Positions 35,329 through 44,002 of a stretch of 64,000 nucleotides of DNA are shown piece by piece. Source of the stretch: Sunxiuqinia sp963677175 (lineage in GTDB: Bacteria > Bacteroidota > Bacteroidia > Bacteroidales > Prolixibacteraceae); assembly GCA_963677175.2 (NCBI GenBank), contig CAXXES010000003.1, forward strand, positions 248,001 through 312,000, read 5' to 3'. The first letter of the stretch is position 1. Each line of letters starts with the position of its first letter. The position numbers and the translations under genes are program-made. The notes beneath the pieces are model-generated. The model had not been told where the DNA came from, ran no database searches, and saw only the letters and a program-made list of their open reading frames with translations.

Positions 35329-37785
35329 ATGAATAAACTTACCTATTGGAAAATGACCCTTGCATCAATTCTACTGGTTTTTGCTGCAAGTATCCTGATT
35401 TCGCATCCAGCAACGGGAAATACAACGACAGCCGTTGGTAATAAAGAAAAGTCTGTGGAAAGTGTCATCTCGAAGATGACGCTGGAACAAAAAGTGCAAT
35501 TGCTGATTGGAACTGGCATGTTTATGGATTTGCCGGATTCGATTACCAAGATGTTTGGCGGCCCGGAAGATGCCAATGCTGATCTGGAATATAAAACAAT
35601 GGTGGATAAGATCCGGGCTTATCTTCCCGGAGCAGCGGGGTTTACTGCCGAATACCCTGCTATCGGAGTTACTTCGCAGGTGCTGGCTGACGGGCCTGCC
35701 GGGCTAAGGATTTCACCCAAACGCAAAGGAACAACGGAAACGTATTATTGTACGGCGTTCCCGATCGCAACTGTTTTGGCTTCCACCTGGGACACAGAAT
35801 TGGTTTATAAAGTAGGAGAGGCTATGGGAAATGAAGTGCTGGAATATGGTGCCGGTGTGTTGTTGGCTCCCGGTATGAACATCCAGCGGGACCCCCTGTG
35901 CGGGCGCAACTTTGAGTACTATTCCGAGGATCCGCTGGTTACCGGCAAAATGGCTGCAGCGATGGTCAATGGCGTGCAATCAAATGGGGTGGGGACTTCC
36001 GTCAAACACTTTGCCGCAAACAACCAGGAAACCAACCGGATGTCTGCTAATACAATCGTTAGCGAACGCGCTTTACGCGAAATATACCTGCGTGGTTTTG
36101 AGATTGCGGTAACTGAGGCCCAACCCTGGACGGTGATGTCGTCCTACAATAAGATTAACGGCACCTACGCTTCGGAAAGCCACGATCTGCTGACTAAGAT
36201 TTTGCGCGATGACTGGGGATTTCAAGGCTACGTTATGACTGACTGGGGTGGTGGCAGTGACGTGGTTGCGCAAATGAAGGCTGGCAACGACATGATCCAA
36301 CCTGGGCAGCCCCAGCAGATAGAGACGCTGATAGAAGCTGTGAAAAACGGTGAACTGGATGAAGCTGTTCTGGACAGAAACGCAGCCCGGATTTTGTCCA
36401 TTATGCAGAAAACCCCGAGATATCGTGGATATGCCCATTCCGGCAAGCCCGACTTGGAAGCACATGCCGCTGTAACCCGGCAAGCCGCAACCGATGGCAT
36501 GGTTCTGCTCGAAAACAAGAATCGCGCCCTGCCGCTTACCCCGGATTTGAAGAAAGTGGCGGCGTTTGGAAATGCTTCTTACGACTTTATTGCCGGGGGA
36601 ACAGGAAGTGGTGATGTGAACGAGGCCTACACCATCGCGCTGGCCGAAGGGTTAAAGAACGGCGGCTTTGAAACAAATGCCGACTTGTCTGAGATTTATG
36701 AAGACTACATCGAAGAGGCGCGTGCCAAAGCCGGAAAACCGAAAAACTGGCTGGCGGCTCTGATGGGTGGAAAGGAACCGGTGGAGGAAATGGAACTTTC
36801 GAAAGAGCTGGCAGCCGAAATGGCCAAAAAAAGTGATGTGGCGATAATAACCATTGGACGAAATTCAGGTGAAGGAGGGGACCGGGAGGCTGTAGCTGGC
36901 GATTTCTACCTGACTGAAACGGAGAAAGCCTTGATCAAAGAGGTGTCGAAAGCGTTTCATGCGGAGGGGAAGAAAGCCATTGTCATACTGAATATTGGCG
37001 GTGTTGTTGAAACTGCCAGCTGGCGCAGTTGGCCCGATGCCGTGTTGCTGGCCTGGCAGCCCGGACAGGAAGCCGGCAATTCGGTTGTCGATGTACTTTC
37101 CGGAAAAGTAAATCCATCCGGCAAGTTAGCCGTGTCTTTCCCGGTTTCCTACGATGATGTTCCTTCAGCAAAAAACTTTCCGGGGGTTGAAGTTCAATCC
37201 GGGGTGGTTGACGAGTCCAAGGACTTATCCGGCTTTTCGTTTATGAAACGGGTCCCTTGGGAAGTCGTTTATGAAGAGGACATTTATGTGGGCTACCGTT
37301 ATTATGAAACATTCGATGTGCCAGTGGCCTATGAGTTTGGTTATGGCTTGTCATACACCGATTTTGAATACAGCAAGCTAAAGCTGAGTTCGACAACCTT
37401 CGATGGTAGCCTGACAGCCACCGTTGAGGTGAAAAATACCGGGCAGGTGGCAGGTCGCGAAGTGGTACAGCTCTATGCCAGTGCACCGGAAGGCAAACTG
37501 GATAAGCCGGCAGAAGAATTGGTCGCCTTTGGAAAAACGAAATTGCTGGAACCAGGCGAAGCTGAAACGCTGACTTTCACGATTACAACCAAAGATCTGG
37601 CTTCGTTTGACGAAACCAAATCAAGCTGGATGGCCGACGCCGGAACCTATACCTTGAAAGTAGGGGCTTCTTCAACGAAAGTGAAACAATCAGCCAGGTT
37701 TGAATTGCCCCGTGAGCTGGCAGCCGGAAAGGTGTTGAAAGCGCTGGTCCCTGAACGTATGATACCACGCTTGCAATCAAAATAA
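35329..37785 (+). CDS. Glycoside hydrolase family 3 beta-glucosidase
   Basis: An 818-residue exported GH3 enzyme. An N-terminal hydrophobic segment (ASILLVFAASILISHPATG) serves as signal. The first catalytic barrel has LADGPAGLRI, the substrate-binding CGRNFEYYSEDPLVTGKMAA and KHFAANNQETNR, and the nucleophile aspartate in YVMTDWGG (about residue 305). The second domain has NSGEGGDREAVAGDFYL, then GQEAGNSVVDVLSGKVNPSG. A fibronectin-III-like domain closes the protein (TVEVKNTGQVAGREVVQLYA). It would release glucose from beta-glucosides in the periplasm. It is divergent from a Nudix-type regulator with a palindromic operator candidate upstream. The gene appears intact. Confidence 0.95.
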   Translation: MNKLTYWKMTLASILLVFAASILISHPATGNTTTAVGNKEKSVESVISKMTLEQKVQLLIGTGMFMDLPDSITKMFGGPEDANADLEYKTMVDKIRAYLPGAAGFTAEYPAIGVTSQVLADGPAGLRISPKRKGTTETYYCTAFPIATVLASTWDTELVYKVGEAMGNEVLEYGAGVLLAPGMNIQRDPLCGRNFEYYSEDPLVTGKMAAAMVNGVQSNGVGTSVKHFAANNQETNRMSANTIVSERALREIYLRGFEIAVTEAQPWTVMSSYNKINGTYASESHDLLTKILRDDWGFQGYVMTDWGGGSDVVAQMKAGNDMIQPGQPQQIETLIEAVKNGELDEAVLDRNAARILSIMQKTPRYRGYAHSGKPDLEAHAAVTRQAATDGMVLLENKNRALPLTPDLKKVAAFGNASYDFIAGGTGSGDVNEAYTIALAEGLKNGGFETNADLSEIYEDYIEEARAKAGKPKNWLAALMGGKEPVEEMELSKELAAEMAKKSDVAIITIGRNSGEGGDREAVAGDFYLTETEKALIKEVSKAFHAEGKKAIVILNIGGVVETASWRSWPDAVLLAWQPGQEAGNSVVDVLSGKVNPSGKLAVSFPVSYDDVPSAKNFPGVEVQSGVVDESKDLSGFSFMKRVPWEVVYEEDIYVGYRYYETFDVPVAYEFGYGLSYTDFEYSKLKLSSTTFDGSLTATVEVKNTGQVAGREVVQLYASAPEGKLDKPAEELVAFGKTKLLEPGEAETLTFTITTKDLASFDETKSSWMADAGTYTLKVGASSTKVKQSARFELPRELAAGKVLKALVPERMIPRLQSK

Positions 37786-37928
37786 GAAGGCAAAGAATGT
37801 TAATAAGCTGGGATAAAGGTGATCAAGAAAATATTCAATCGATCTGTGACCTTTAATGATTTGTCGTATATTTATGCTCTTGAAAAGTAAAAAGCGTATC
37901 CCTAATATTCCAATAAATAGTAATAATC

Positions 37929-38843
37929 ATGAGAAAATTTAACAACAGGAGAGATTTTTTAAAGGTTTCAGCAGCTGGTGCCCTGGGCCTGACGGTACTC
38001 GGCCCTTTGGCCTGTAGCCAACCACAAGCCACTGATCGGAAGAGCTTTGGCGTTGGACTGCAATTGTACACCATTCGCGATGCCATGGCTGCCGATGTCC
38101 TGGGCTCGCTCCAAAAAGTGTCGGACCTCGGTTATAAGAACCTGGAACTTGCCAATTATGCTGATGGTAAATTTTACGGCTACTCACCAACTGAATTGAA
38201 GAAAATAGTAAGCGACTTGGGCATGGAGATCATAAGCAGCCATACCCAGGTTGAGGCAGCCGGAATTACGGTTGACAATGCACAGAAAATGGCTGATGAT
38301 CATGCTGAGTTGGGTGTAAAATATTGTGTGCAGCCTTGGGTGAACGACGAAGACCGCAACATTGAAACCTACAAAAAAATGGTGGGTGACTGGAATGAAG
38401 TTGGTAAGATTATGAATGGGGTAGGCATCCAGTTTGGTTACCACAACCACAATTTTGAATTTGAAACCATTGATGGCGTGGTGCCCTACTATGATATTTT
38501 TATGGCGGAGATGGATCCCGAATACATCACCATGGAAATCGACTTGTTTTGGGCCAGGAAAGCGGGTGTCGATCCGGTGGAGCTGTTTAAAAAATATCCG
38601 GGACGATTCCAGTTGTTCCACATGAAGGACATGCACAACAACGAAGCTCCATTTTACGATGTGAATAAAGATGATGTGGCATCCGTAGGAGCTGGAGTAA
38701 TTGATTTTAAAGCTATTTTGGAAGCCAAAGAAGTTGCCGGCATGAAATATATGTTTGTTGAAGATGACAACCAGGGTAACGGAAAACCTTTTGAAGAGCT
38801 GGAAGTAAGCATCAATAATTTGACCACTAAGATTTTGGTGTAA
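37929..38843 (+). CDS. Tat-exported sugar phosphate isomerase/epimerase (TIM barrel)
   Basis: A 304-residue protein of the xylose-isomerase-like TIM-barrel family (AP endonuclease family 2). The N-terminus is a twin-arginine signal (NNRRDFLKVSAAGALGLTVL) with a lipobox-like LACSQ, so it is exported folded and may be lipid anchored. The barrel shows GVGLQLYTIRDAMAADVLGS, QFGYHNHNFEFETIDG and EIDLFWARKAGVDPV, and ends with MKYMFVEDDNQGNGKPFEEL. Conserved histidines and glutamates could bind a metal. It follows the GH3 gene by about 140 bases on the same strand and probably acts on a sugar or sugar derivative in the periplasm. The exact reaction is unknown. Confidence 0.9.
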   Translation: MRKFNNRRDFLKVSAAGALGLTVLGPLACSQPQATDRKSFGVGLQLYTIRDAMAADVLGSLQKVSDLGYKNLELANYADGKFYGYSPTELKKIVSDLGMEIISSHTQVEAAGITVDNAQKMADDHAELGVKYCVQPWVNDEDRNIETYKKMVGDWNEVGKIMNGVGIQFGYHNHNFEFETIDGVVPYYDIFMAEMDPEYITMEIDLFWARKAGVDPVELFKKYPGRFQLFHMKDMHNNEAPFYDVNKDDVASVGAGVIDFKAILEAKEVAGMKYMFVEDDNQGNGKPFEELEVSINNLTTKILV

Positions 38844-38866
38844 AACCTGCTTGTTGATGATCGTAC

Positions 38867-38898
38867 AAACCCGGTTCTGTTTCAGTTCCGGGTTTTTT
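38867..38898 (+). terminator. Intrinsic terminator after the TIM-barrel gene
   Basis: AAACCCGG at 38867-38874 pairs with CCGGGTTT at 38888-38895, followed by more T residues (six in total from 38893). It lies 24 bases after the stop at 38843 and would end the GH3/TIM-barrel transcript. Confidence 0.85.
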
Positions 38899-39067
38899 AT
38901 TGTCTACGTTCAGCAGCATGCGTGTAGTGAAACGGAACCGGGAGTGAATTGCACAACAGCAAACAAGGCGCAATCATTTAGTTTTTCAAAGGTGGGCAGA
39001 CATTGATAAGTGAGAGAAATAAGGATAAGTGATGAAGTTTTCCCATTTCGTTGAAAGTCGCTTTGAT

Positions 39068-41122
39068 TTACTGCAGCGGAAGCCGAATGCGGAAGCTTGT
39101 TCCTTCGCCAAGAACTGATTCGAATTCAATTTGCCCTCCCATCAGCTCAACCAGGCTTTTTACGATGGCCAGGCCGAGTCCGTTGCCGGAGTTGATCCGG
39201 ACATTGGATTCTCCAACCTGACGAAAGCGTTCAAAAATACTTGCTTGGTCTTTCTTGCTGATGCCAATCCCGGTGTCGACAACTGTCAGTTCCAGGTGCC
39301 CGTTGAAAACCCTTGAAACACCAAAAGTGATGATTCCCGAATCGGTAAACTTGCCGGCATTATCCAACAGGTTCGATAAAATTTGCGTTAGCCGGTTTTT
39401 ATCGCTGACGATTTCCAGGTCTGGCGGTGTGGGAAAGCGTTCGAGTCTGATTCCGGATTTGCCGCTTTCAACCAATTTATTCTCGTATTGAATCTGCAAG
39501 CTTTCAAGCATTGGCTCAATCAAGAACGCCTGTTTGCGAATCGTAACCTGACCGGTTTCGAGTTTCGAAATATCCAGGATGTCATTGATGATGTGCAACA
39601 AGCCGTCGGCATTTTTATTGATGATTGTAATATAATCCTCCCGGGTTTTCTCGGTGATGCTGTTTGTCGTCAGCAAGGTGGTGAAGCCCAGAATGGCATT
39701 CAGCGGCGTCCTGATTTCGTGGCTCATATTGGCCAGGAATGCCGATTTCAGGTGTTCAGCTTCTTCCGCTTTTTCTTTTGCTACAATCACTTCTCTGATC
39801 ATCTGTTTGCGCTCGGTGATGTCTTCCTTAATACTGATAAAGTTGGTAATCTGTCCGGTTGAATCAAAGATTGGCGAAATGATCAGGCTTTCCCAGTAAT
39901 AATCGCCATTCTTGCGCTGGTTTTCCACTTCGCCAATCCAATCTTTTCCTGATGCGATGGTATCCCAGATACTTTTCGAAAAGGCGTTGGAGTATTCCTT
40001 CGAGTTGAGGATGTCCGAATTGGTTCCGATCACTTCGTCGTAGCTAAAGCCGGTTATTTCCGAAAATTTTGGGTTCACATATTCAATCACTCCTTTCCGG
40101 TCGCTGATGGTAATGCTGACCGGGCTTTGTTCCAGGGCTTTGCCAAGTAGCCGGAGCTCTTCTTCTGCTTTTTTCTTGGCTGTTACATCGGTGATGGAGC
40201 CAATGTAACCAACTACTTCGCCGGTTTCCGACAGTTCGGCAACCGCCTCGCCAAATATCCAGACTACTTCCTGATTCGGCTTGATGTACCGGTACTCAGC
40301 AATCGATTTGGTTTGTTGGTTGGTAGCCTTATTCCAGCCATCTAATATTTTGATTTTGTCATCGGGATGCACAGCATCCAGCCATCCATTGCCCATGGCA
40401 TCGTTAAGCGACAGCCCGGTTATTTGGCACCATCGCGGATTGACATAGGTGGTATAGCCATCGGGGCGGGTACGGAAAATGCCAATCGGTGACTTTTCTG
40501 AAAGGGTTTGGTAGCGTTTCTCGCTCTCCATTATTGATGCCAGTGACTGGAGCCGCTTTTCTTCGGTTTGTAGTAAGATGGCAATAATCAGGGTGGCCAG
40601 CGGAAAGATCGTCAATACCGGGAGCCAGATTTCTGAAATAATTACCAGGCCGGTGTCCCAGGCGATTGCCAATTGCGAAAGCAGCATCAGCACGTGAGCT
40701 GCCAGGCTAATGATCAACAAATGGAGAATGGAAATTTCTCCGGGTTTATCCTTGAATAGCTTTCTGGCCGTTAAGCCAACTGCAGCGCATAAGACGATGG
40801 TTAAAATGCCGGCAAACACTCCGATTCCACCCACATAGATGCGGTAGGCTCCGGTTAAAAGCACGGTGATGGCAGCGGTGAGGCCTCCGCCAAAAAGGCC
40901 ACTTAAGACCAGAACGATTGAACGTCCGTCGTAAAAAATACCCGATTGGTAATGAACCGGAATGGACATTCCGGCAACTGCGATGACGCCAAACAGCAGA
41001 CCCGCGAGAATTTTAAAGCGGATTGCCTGTCCTGCCCGGAAGCGTGATAAGAGGCCGTACAAAACGGACAGGGCTACCAGTAACGCTGCATTCTGTGTGA
41101 GTGCGAAAAACAGTTGATTCAT
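39068..41122 (-). CDS. Membrane PAS-domain sensor histidine kinase
   Basis: A 684-residue sensor kinase. Residues 1 to about 190 form a multi-helix membrane sensor of the LytS-like 5TM type (SVLYGLLSRFRAGQAIRFKI, then GLFGGGLTAAITVLLTGAYR). Two PAS domains follow (YTTYVNPRWCQITGLSLNDA; IEYVNPKFSEITGFSYDEVI). The HisKA domain has the phospho-acceptor histidine in FLANMSHEIRTPLNAILGF (about residue 465). The ATPase domain has the N box (LTQILSNLLDNAGKFTDSG) and G boxes (VVDTGIGISKKDQ; NSGNGLGLAIVKSLVELMGG). No receiver domain or adjacent response regulator is present, so its partner is unknown. An FNR-like regulator gene lies upstream on the same strand. Confidence 0.94.
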   Translation of the reverse strand: MNQLFFALTQNAALLVALSVLYGLLSRFRAGQAIRFKILAGLLFGVIAVAGMSIPVHYQSGIFYDGRSIVLVLSGLFGGGLTAAITVLLTGAYRIYVGGIGVFAGILTIVLCAAVGLTARKLFKDKPGEISILHLLIISLAAHVLMLLSQLAIAWDTGLVIISEIWLPVLTIFPLATLIIAILLQTEEKRLQSLASIMESEKRYQTLSEKSPIGIFRTRPDGYTTYVNPRWCQITGLSLNDAMGNGWLDAVHPDDKIKILDGWNKATNQQTKSIAEYRYIKPNQEVVWIFGEAVAELSETGEVVGYIGSITDVTAKKKAEEELRLLGKALEQSPVSITISDRKGVIEYVNPKFSEITGFSYDEVIGTNSDILNSKEYSNAFSKSIWDTIASGKDWIGEVENQRKNGDYYWESLIISPIFDSTGQITNFISIKEDITERKQMIREVIVAKEKAEEAEHLKSAFLANMSHEIRTPLNAILGFTTLLTTNSITEKTREDYITIINKNADGLLHIINDILDISKLETGQVTIRKQAFLIEPMLESLQIQYENKLVESGKSGIRLERFPTPPDLEIVSDKNRLTQILSNLLDNAGKFTDSGIITFGVSRVFNGHLELTVVDTGIGISKKDQASIFERFRQVGESNVRINSGNGLGLAIVKSLVELMGGQIEFESVLGEGTSFRIRLPLQ

Positions 41123-41267
41123 TTCACCCTTAAGCTAGTTGTTATTGTGTTTGCTAAGTCAATCAAACCCGGATTTTAAAACTTAGCGAGCCGGAATATA
41201 CTGATTTTCATTGGGATTCGAAACGTAATTCCCCACATTAATTGCGTGTTATGATTTTTGTGTCGGA

Positions 41268-41981
41268 CTAGCCTTCCAGAAAATATTGGGTTTCGTTCAA
41301 TTGGATTTTAAAGGCTGCAAGATCAGGAATGCCCAGCTTTTTGCCTTTTGCATTTAACAAACCTTCCTTTTTTAGTGCTGAAATCACCCGGATAACTTGA
41401 TCGGTCGAAGTTCCGGCAAAATCAGCAATATCCTTTCGTGCTAAAATGATGTTGATAAAACCATCGATCTGTCCAAACTTATGCTCTATAAAAAGCAATC
41501 CGTTAATTACTTTTTCGCGAACCGACATTTGTGCAAAAAGTTTGGCATTGGCTTCACTTTTTTGAAGTTGGTTGGCATAAAAAAGCATAAAATCGAACAT
41601 GAGCGGTGGTGCCTGATGCAGCATTTCGATCAATACAGTTGTTGGAAAATTGCATAAGACCGAATCAGTCAGCGCCGAAGCACTAATATCGTAAACATAG
41701 CTGGTACCAAAACCACGATGCCCCACAATTTCTCCGTCTTTTGAAAAACGAATGATCTGCGAATCCTTTTTGACAGTCTGCTTATACACTTTTACTGAGC
41801 CTTGGTAAATGAAATACAACCCACTGACGGGGGCTCCTTCCAGGATAAACTGTTGCCCTTTTCGGCACGGGAAGGTATTTTTTTTCTGAATGTAGGGAAG
41901 AATGGCTTCTTCGTGAATGTTCTTCCTGATCAGACAATTTTCATTGGTGCACGATTGACAACTGAAATCTTTTTGACGCAT
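41268..41981 (-). CDS. Crp/Fnr-family transcriptional regulator with N-terminal cysteines
   Basis: A 237-residue regulator with a cyclic-nucleotide-like effector domain (FILEGAPVSGLYFIYQGSVK, SKDGEIVGHRGFG) and a C-terminal helix-turn-helix (ARKDIADFAGTSTDQVIRVI). The N-terminus has a cysteine set (FSCQSCTNENCL; cysteines 8, 11 and 16) and one more cysteine in VLCNFPTT, which resembles the iron-sulfur ligands of oxygen-sensing FNR. It may therefore switch genes under low oxygen, for example respiration or nitrogen-oxide genes. It precedes the histidine kinase gene by about 145 bases on the same strand. The iron-sulfur role is an inference from spacing. Confidence 0.9.
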   Translation of the reverse strand: MRQKDFSCQSCTNENCLIRKNIHEEAILPYIQKKNTFPCRKGQQFILEGAPVSGLYFIYQGSVKVYKQTVKKDSQIIRFSKDGEIVGHRGFGTSYVYDISASALTDSVLCNFPTTVLIEMLHQAPPLMFDFMLFYANQLQKSEANAKLFAQMSVREKVINGLLFIEHKFGQIDGFINIILARKDIADFAGTSTDQVIRVISALKKEGLLNAKGKKLGIPDLAAFKIQLNETQYFLEG

Positions 41982-42159
41982 AGTTTTAGTTTAATGATCC
42001 GGAAATGTCAGCAAGTGTTGATGATAGTTATAAAAGTATAATGTAAAGCATCTCAAACGGTTTGTCAAGTAATAAGACTTTTGGCTTTAATGCAAGCGCC
42101 CGGTTAATTTCCATTCGTGTTGCTTTCATGATCTTAAACTAAGTTGCGAAGCTTTGCTG

Positions 42160-42605
42160 AATCATTTCGAAGATTCAAAGTATTATTCCGAAGATAAAAA
42201 AAAGAATTCCGAATAGCTGCAGAGCAATTCCGAATACTCATAGAGTCATTTCAAACATTTAAAAAAGTATTCCGAATATCCATAGAGCCATTCTGGAAAG
42301 TCATAGCGTAGGTTCGTTTATTTATAGAATAAGTTCGGATGCTCAAAAAAGCTTAAAAGTGGTGTTCCAACTGCTTTTTTCTTTGCTCAAAGCATCAGGG
42401 GAAGTGTTCGGACAGCTTTTCCGGCCATCCGGAGCCCGGCGGAAGGTGCTTGAACACAACCTTTCCCTCTCCGTAGCATTCCCGATGATCTTCGGAGCAT
42501 CTTTCCTCCTGCCCGAAGCGACCGGCAAAGCCTTCGGAGCAATTTTTTCCTTTTCGGAATGATTCGGGAAAGCCTCCGGATGGCTCTTTTTCGGGATCAT
42601 TTCAA
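42160..42605. repeat. Degenerate 21-bp-periodic repeat array
   Basis: A TTCCGAA/TTCGGAG-like core recurs every 20-22 bases in two blocks. In the first, cores start near 42166, 42186, 42207, 42228, 42249, 42270, 42291, 42313 and 42334. In the second they start near 42407, 42428, 42449, 42470, 42491, 42512, 42533, 42554 and 42574. The intervening bases vary. The period equals seven codons, but all frames of the first block contain stops and only short frames cross the second. It fills most of the 766-base gap between the FNR-like gene and a lipoprotein gene. It is not a CRISPR: there are no conserved long repeats or unique spacers. Confidence 0.8.
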
Positions 42606-42747
42606 ATTTTTGTGGGATAGCAATAAAAATCCGATAGTTGCCGGATTCAATAATAATTGCTGTAGGTGAAACCCCTATTGTCTATTTGCAAGAACCGCTT
42701 ATGCCCTGAATAAAATGGGATGAACATCCAATCCTGCGAGTTTTCTA

Positions 42748-43542
42748 TTATCCTACTTTCGATTGCAGCGATTGGATCTCCTGTTCCAGCTTCGCTTTTT
42801 GTTTTAGAAGCTTCGATAAGGCCAGCGCGTCTTTTACCGCTTGCTTGTCATATTCTTCCAAAATGATGTAGTAGTAGCGCGAACCCAAAAATACGGCCTT
42901 CAAATTGCGGTCGGCATGTTCGGCAATAAACGCAATAACCCCGTTGTCGGCGCCGTCGCGGTACGAAACCTTTTCCCATTTGGTCTCCATAAAATCACTG
43001 CGGTGGTTTAACACATTGTCCAGCTCAACCGCTTCGGTTTTTGCCTGTAGGTCTTGGTCATAAACCCGCAAGCCGGTATGGTTCAGCCACTGGTCGCCGT
43101 AATAGTTGCTCGAAATATAAAGCTCGCCGCGCTCATCCAAATGAATCTGGAGAAAGGATTTATCCCAGCGCCGTTCAAATTGCTGACGCTTGTGAACGTA
43201 TTGCGCGTAGCGGTCAAAATCGGTTTTTTCTTTCACAAATTTAGCTTCCAGTTTTTCCAACTTCACCTTTAGCGAATCCATTTCATCTTGCGTTTTATAG
43301 AACAGGTCGCCGTAAATTTTCTTTCTGAATTGATCGGCCTCAACCAAGGTCTGAATGGCTCCCTTGTATTTCATTTTGATGGTGTCCAGTTGTTGCAACG
43401 CTTGTGTAGTGTCGCCCTTTTGGTAGATGTTTTCGGCAAGCGCAAGCCTTTCGGCGGCCAGCTCTTTCTCCGATTTTCCACAAGAAAACAACAGGGCGGC
43501 AATCAATACAATAAAAAAAATCCGGCTCAGATTCATAGACAA
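42748..43542 (-). CDS. Coiled-coil lipoprotein of unknown function
   Basis: A 264-residue lipoprotein: a signal segment (FFIVLIAALLFSCGKSEKEL) with lipobox LLFSC. The N-terminal part has tetratricopeptide-like helices (AENIYQKGDTTQALQQLDTI), then a coiled coil (DEMDSLKVKLEKLEAKFVKE). A beta-rich domain (FLQIHLDERGELYISSNYYG) precedes a C-terminal coiled coil (KLLKQKAKLEQEIQSLQSK). No enzymatic motif is seen and I do not recognise the family. It stands alone, flanked by the 21-bp repeat array on one side and the surface-protein locus on the other. A start two codons later (MNLSRI) is also possible. Confidence 0.8.
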   Translation of the reverse strand: MSMNLSRIFFIVLIAALLFSCGKSEKELAAERLALAENIYQKGDTTQALQQLDTIKMKYKGAIQTLVEADQFRKKIYGDLFYKTQDEMDSLKVKLEKLEAKFVKEKTDFDRYAQYVHKRQQFERRWDKSFLQIHLDERGELYISSNYYGDQWLNHTGLRVYDQDLQAKTEAVELDNVLNHRSDFMETKWEKVSYRDGADNGVIAFIAEHADRNLKAVFLGSRYYYIILEEYDKQAVKDALALSKLLKQKAKLEQEIQSLQSKVG

Positions 43543-43852
43543 ATGCGTTTAAATCGTTTTCTTCGTCGTTTCAATTCACCAAAGAAAATCAATAATTATC
43601 AGGATGGAAATAAATTCAGGCGCTTTTTTCAGTCGTAAAATTATCCTGAGCTTCCTGCCAAACCCCTTTGCTGCCTGGAAAGTAGAGAATCCGGAGAATT
43701 TAGGGTTGAATCGTACCGAAGGACTAACCCTTGGTTTAACCTGAGTTTATTTCGACCTTATGTGGTTCATTTAACTAATATTTTTCCGCTTTATTTCCAA
43801 AATAGTATCGATTATTACCTAAATTTCCGCTTCGTGCATATCGGTGCTGAAC

Positions 43853-43886
43853 TTGTGAAGTTCTTTAACATACATATTTATCTTTG
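43853..43886 (+). promoter_or_regulatory. Possible Bacteroidota-type promoter for the surface-protein locus
   Basis: TTG at 43853-43855 and TATCTTTG at 43879-43886 (a full match to TAnnTTTG) are 23 bases apart, similar to the spacing of the candidate at 31184. The boxes lie about 117 bases before the start of the T9SS cargo-like gene at 44003. The rest of the 43543-44002 gap shows no coding region. This is a pattern match only. Confidence 0.45.
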
Positions 43887-44002
43887 TCTCTTATTTCTGG
43901 CTAAAACAGACAATATTTGACGAGATTGATTACTGGGCAATTAGTTTTGTTGTCCGAAATATCATCTTGGATTTTTCTGGTTAGTCAAGAAAGGGGGTAG
44001 GA

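Noticed and set aside
42160..42605. Possible CRISPR array because of regular spacing
   Set aside because: The recurring part is only about 7 bases and varies; there are no 25-40-base conserved repeats with unique spacers, and no cas genes are present.
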